Assembly: GCA_030267965.1 (NCBI GenBank)
Contig: BRYA01000687.1
Coordinates: 1-64,000 of the forward strand
Length of the DNA: 64,000 nt
Reading direction: 5' to 3'
Source of the DNA: Triparma columacea
Lineage: Eukaryota > Sar > Bolidophyceae > Parmales > Triparmaceae
In this document: positions 63,321-64,000 of the stretch, in pieces
Numbering within the stretch: the stretch's first letter is position 1
Layout of the letters: the number at the start of each line of letters is the position of its first letter
Program-made: the position numbers and the translations under genes
The notes under the pieces: model-generated
Database searches by the model: none
Told to the model about the DNA's origin: nothing
The model's input: only the letters and a program-made list of their open reading frames with translations

Positions 63321-64000
63321 ATGAGCTCCTTCTTCGGTTCTAAGAAAGGCTCATCCCCGACCTCTAGTAATCCCAATAAGAAGACAGGTTCCATGTCCCT
63401 CCGCGCCAAGAAGTTCATGGCCTCTAAAGCTGCTGATTCCTCCGCCGGTCGGAGGACCATAGTTAAGTTCTTCGGAACCGAGGGCGAGGAGATCGTCAAG
63501 GCCTTCACCACCGGCCTCGAGCTTACGTCCGGCCCCTCCGTCGCCCAGAGCACGATGAAGGACATCCTCAAGCTCGCTGGCAAGGTCGGCCTCCTCATGG
63601 CTGACGGGACTGTTGGGGAGGAGAACTTTAAGGGAGCGATGCCGCACGTTTTTGAGGTCGCGATGGGCATGATTGAGGGCATGGATACGGCCGGGGAGGC
63701 CGAGGGATGCGTTGAGAGGGTCGCGGATAATTTGATCAAGGCCGGAGACGAGGTTTATGAAGTTGTGAGGACTTACATGCAGGGTAAGAACAGCATGAAG
63801 CTGAAGGCCGTCGCCGGAGTGCTGGCGGACCCCGACTACCTAAGTGCATTGATGTCTCGGCGCGACTTGGAGGGGCCCCGTCAGATATTGAGGGACAACA
63901 TCGCGGGCTTCATGGAGAGCAACCAGGGCATGAGGAGAATGAACGAGTTCCTGACTGGGGAGAGGATGAGGAGGAGGGGCAAGCTAAGGGCCCTGCTCCT
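63321..64000 (+). CDS. TNFAIP8 (TIPE)-like protein, cut by the window end
   Basis: The frame is open from ATG 63321 to the last base; at least 226 residues. It has a basic Ser-rich start with an MSSFFGSKKG lead-in. Residues about 28-110 read SLRAKKFMASKAADSS, FFGTEGEEIVKAFTTG and STMKDILKLAGKVGLLMADG, closely following the TIPE helical pattern of Met-Lys-Asp-Leu-hydrophobic repeats. In animals TIPE proteins bind phosphoinositides in a hydrophobic cavity. The rest (about 125-226) is helical with a basic end. No intron is needed so far, although GTAAGA at 63784 could be a donor. The C-terminus is outside the window. Confidence 0.5.
   Translation, partial: MSSFFGSKKGSSPTSSNPNKKTGSMSLRAKKFMASKAADSSAGRRTIVKFFGTEGEEIVKAFTTGLELTSGPSVAQSTMKDILKLAGKVGLLMADGTVGEENFKGAMPHVFEVAMGMIEGMDTAGEAEGCVERVADNLIKAGDEVYEVVRTYMQGKNSMKLKAVAGVLADPDYLSALMSRRDLEGPRQILRDNIAGFMESNQGMRRMNEFLTGERMRRRGKLRALL

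Noticed and set aside
1..64000. CRISPR arrays, operons with Shine-Dalgarno sites, prokaryotic origin
   Set aside because: Spliceosomal introns, light-harvesting and ciliary genes show a eukaryotic nuclear sequence; no regular direct-repeat/spacer array was seen.
1..64000. tRNA or rRNA genes
   Set aside because: I scanned for T-loop GTTCRA-like boxes in cloverleaf context and rRNA-like blocks and saw none I could support; a tRNAscan/Infernal run would settle it.

Overview
The window looks like nuclear DNA of a small-genome, plastid-bearing stramenopile alga. I see a fucoxanthin-chlorophyll type light-harvesting gene with an AAAFAP-style bipartite presequence, short GT-AG introns (about 57-293 nt), a ciliary EF-hand gene, a START-like/multi-membrane-span family I associate with Parmales/Bolidophyceae (Triparma), and very tight gene spacing. 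The Parmales placement is an inference from protein character, not a database result. Twenty-eight protein-coding loci are supported. No rRNA, tRNA, CRISPR or intact transposon was found.

Layout. 1-7.6 kb: AT-richer, sparse; a diverged tandem repeat, one large minus-strand START-like/membrane gene broken by two reading-frame shifts, and an 88-bp-armed inverted repeat. 7.6-11 kb (minus): a prolyl-4-hydroxylase/GT60 glycosyltransferase fusion and a secreted orphan. 11-30 kb: DRC8-like ciliary protein, GH18 protein, Ras-like GTPase, histidine phosphatase fused to a second domain, J-protein with a degenerate radical-SAM-like half, ankyrin protein, CaaX protein, secreted glycosidase-like protein, Nup50-like, a small orphan, TVP15-like, ORMDL, methyltransferase/2H-phosphoesterase fusion, an AT-rich island, and a second J-protein. 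30-44 kb: VPS54, glycosyltransferase-like, aspartate aminotransferase, DUF4211 protein, POT1-like, UPF3-like. 43.8-57.8 kb: one six-exon minus-strand gene of about 4,500 codons joining SH3, DPF repeats, a DUF3638/DUF3645 ATPase-like core and EF-hands. 58-64 kb (all plus): TPR-methyltransferase, casein kinase 2 alpha (12-nt microexon and an assembly gap), light-harvesting protein, and a TIPE-like protein cut by the window end.

Exon structures were rebuilt by eye from GT..AG sites, phase agreement and protein continuity across junctions. Most genes are housekeeping and not one pathway. From about 10 to 58 kb the genes alternate strand almost perfectly, so neighbours share either a short divergent promoter gap (as little as 41 bp) or a short convergent 3' gap (25-150 bp). 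Several introns share a GAGCGAAGCGAG-type sequence and a CTCATCGCAG-type 3' end, suggesting introner-like intron spread.
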